In this document: piece by piece, positions 5,897-6,133 of the stretch
Layout: each line of letters opens with the position of its first letter
Numbering within the stretch: position 1 is the first letter of the stretch
Assembly (NCBI GenBank): GCA_016928125.1
Contig: JAFGLK010000481.1
Coordinates: 1-6,133, forward strand
Direction: 5' to 3'
DNA: 6,133 nucleotides
Origin: Anaerolineae bacterium
GTDB taxonomy: Bacteria; Chloroflexota; Anaerolineae; UBA1429
Made by a program: the position numbers and the translations under genes
The notes under the pieces: generated by a model
Databases searched by the model: none
What the model saw: the letters and a program-made list of their open reading frames with translations, nothing else
Told to the model about the DNA's origin: nothing

Positions 5897-6133
5897 CTAC
5901 TCCGCCTGAGGCCACAGCAAGTCCGCCACCCAAGCCAGATCGAGATCGATCAGCCTGGCTTTGGTGGGCGTGCCATTCTCGTCCCAGCCGGCCATCTGGT
6001 AGTAGAGCTCGCGGGCCGTCTCCCATTCGTCCTTGTCCACGGCCACGCCATCGGTCGCCCCGCCGGTGAGCTTGATCCAGCCCTTGGGCGGCAGCATGTC
6101 CTGCTCGCGCCCGAACCCCTCGCGGGCGTTGAA
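5897..6133 (-). CDS. Aldehyde:ferredoxin oxidoreductase family protein, C-terminal end (5' end off window)
   Basis: Only the last 78 residues are visible; the reading frame stays open to the right edge. They match the C-terminal domain of tungsten-containing aldehyde:ferredoxin oxidoreductases. FNAREGF (visible residues 1-7) followed by R-E-Q-D-M-L-P corresponds to the family's N.REGF.R.DD.LP motif. LYYQMAGWDENGTPT (43-57) matches the conserved YY...GWD.nG.Pt block, and it is followed by LIDLDL (61-66), the usual kL..LgL ending. Known members oxidise aldehydes to carboxylates, passing electrons to ferredoxin, using a W-bispterin cofactor and a [4Fe-4S] cluster. The cluster and cofactor residues lie outside the window. 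The subtype (AOR, FOR, GOR or other) cannot be told. It is convergent to the membrane-protein gene and separated from it by the terminator, so it belongs to another transcript. Confidence 0.88.
   Translation of the reverse strand, partial: FNAREGFGREQDMLPPKGWIKLTGGATDGVAVDKDEWETARELYYQMAGWDENGTPTKARLIDLDLAWVADLLWPQAE

Overview
The window is GC-rich, densely coding bacterial DNA. It reads as a carbohydrate/sugar-acid catabolism locus from an anaerobe-type genome. The family mix (uroporphyrinogen-decarboxylase-like paralogues, an uncharacterised enolase-superfamily dehydratase, an HpaI-type aldolase, a tungsten-type aldehyde oxidoreductase, and a membrane protein with tandem winged helices and a zinc ribbon) is most reminiscent of Chloroflexota (Anaerolineae-like). 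That is an inference from family content, with no marker gene to prove it. There is no sign of a mobile element, CRISPR array, tRNA or rRNA.

Layout. Four genes lie on the minus strand and read leftwards from about 3817: an HpcH/HpaI aldolase (3050-3817), a URO-D family protein (1813-2934), an enolase-superfamily dehydratase/racemase (664-1788), and a second, distinct URO-D family protein that runs off the left edge (1-572). A 194-nt divergent intergenic region (3818-4011) carries two back-to-back sigma70-like promoters whose -35 boxes are almost fused around the dyad TCAAcTTGA. On the plus strand follow a xylose-isomerase-like TIM-barrel protein (4012-4872) and, directly behind it, a four-TM protein with a cytoplasmic tandem winged-helix and zinc-ribbon region (about 4896-5819). 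A strong palindromic terminator (5841-5872) separates this unit from the convergent C-terminus of an aldehyde:ferredoxin oxidoreductase (5897-6133), cut by the right edge.

How the genes may work together. The enolase-superfamily enzyme keeps the metal ligands and the Asp-His dyad of the mandelate-racemase subgroup. HpaI-family aldolases split the 2-keto-3-deoxy acids that such dehydratases make. Dehydratase plus aldolase is therefore a coherent sugar-acid route ending in pyruvate and an aldehyde. The divergent TIM-barrel protein could supply an isomerase or epimerase step. The role of the two URO-D-like proteins is unknown: no corrinoid protein is visible that would make them clear methyltransferases. 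Substrate and pathway remain inference.
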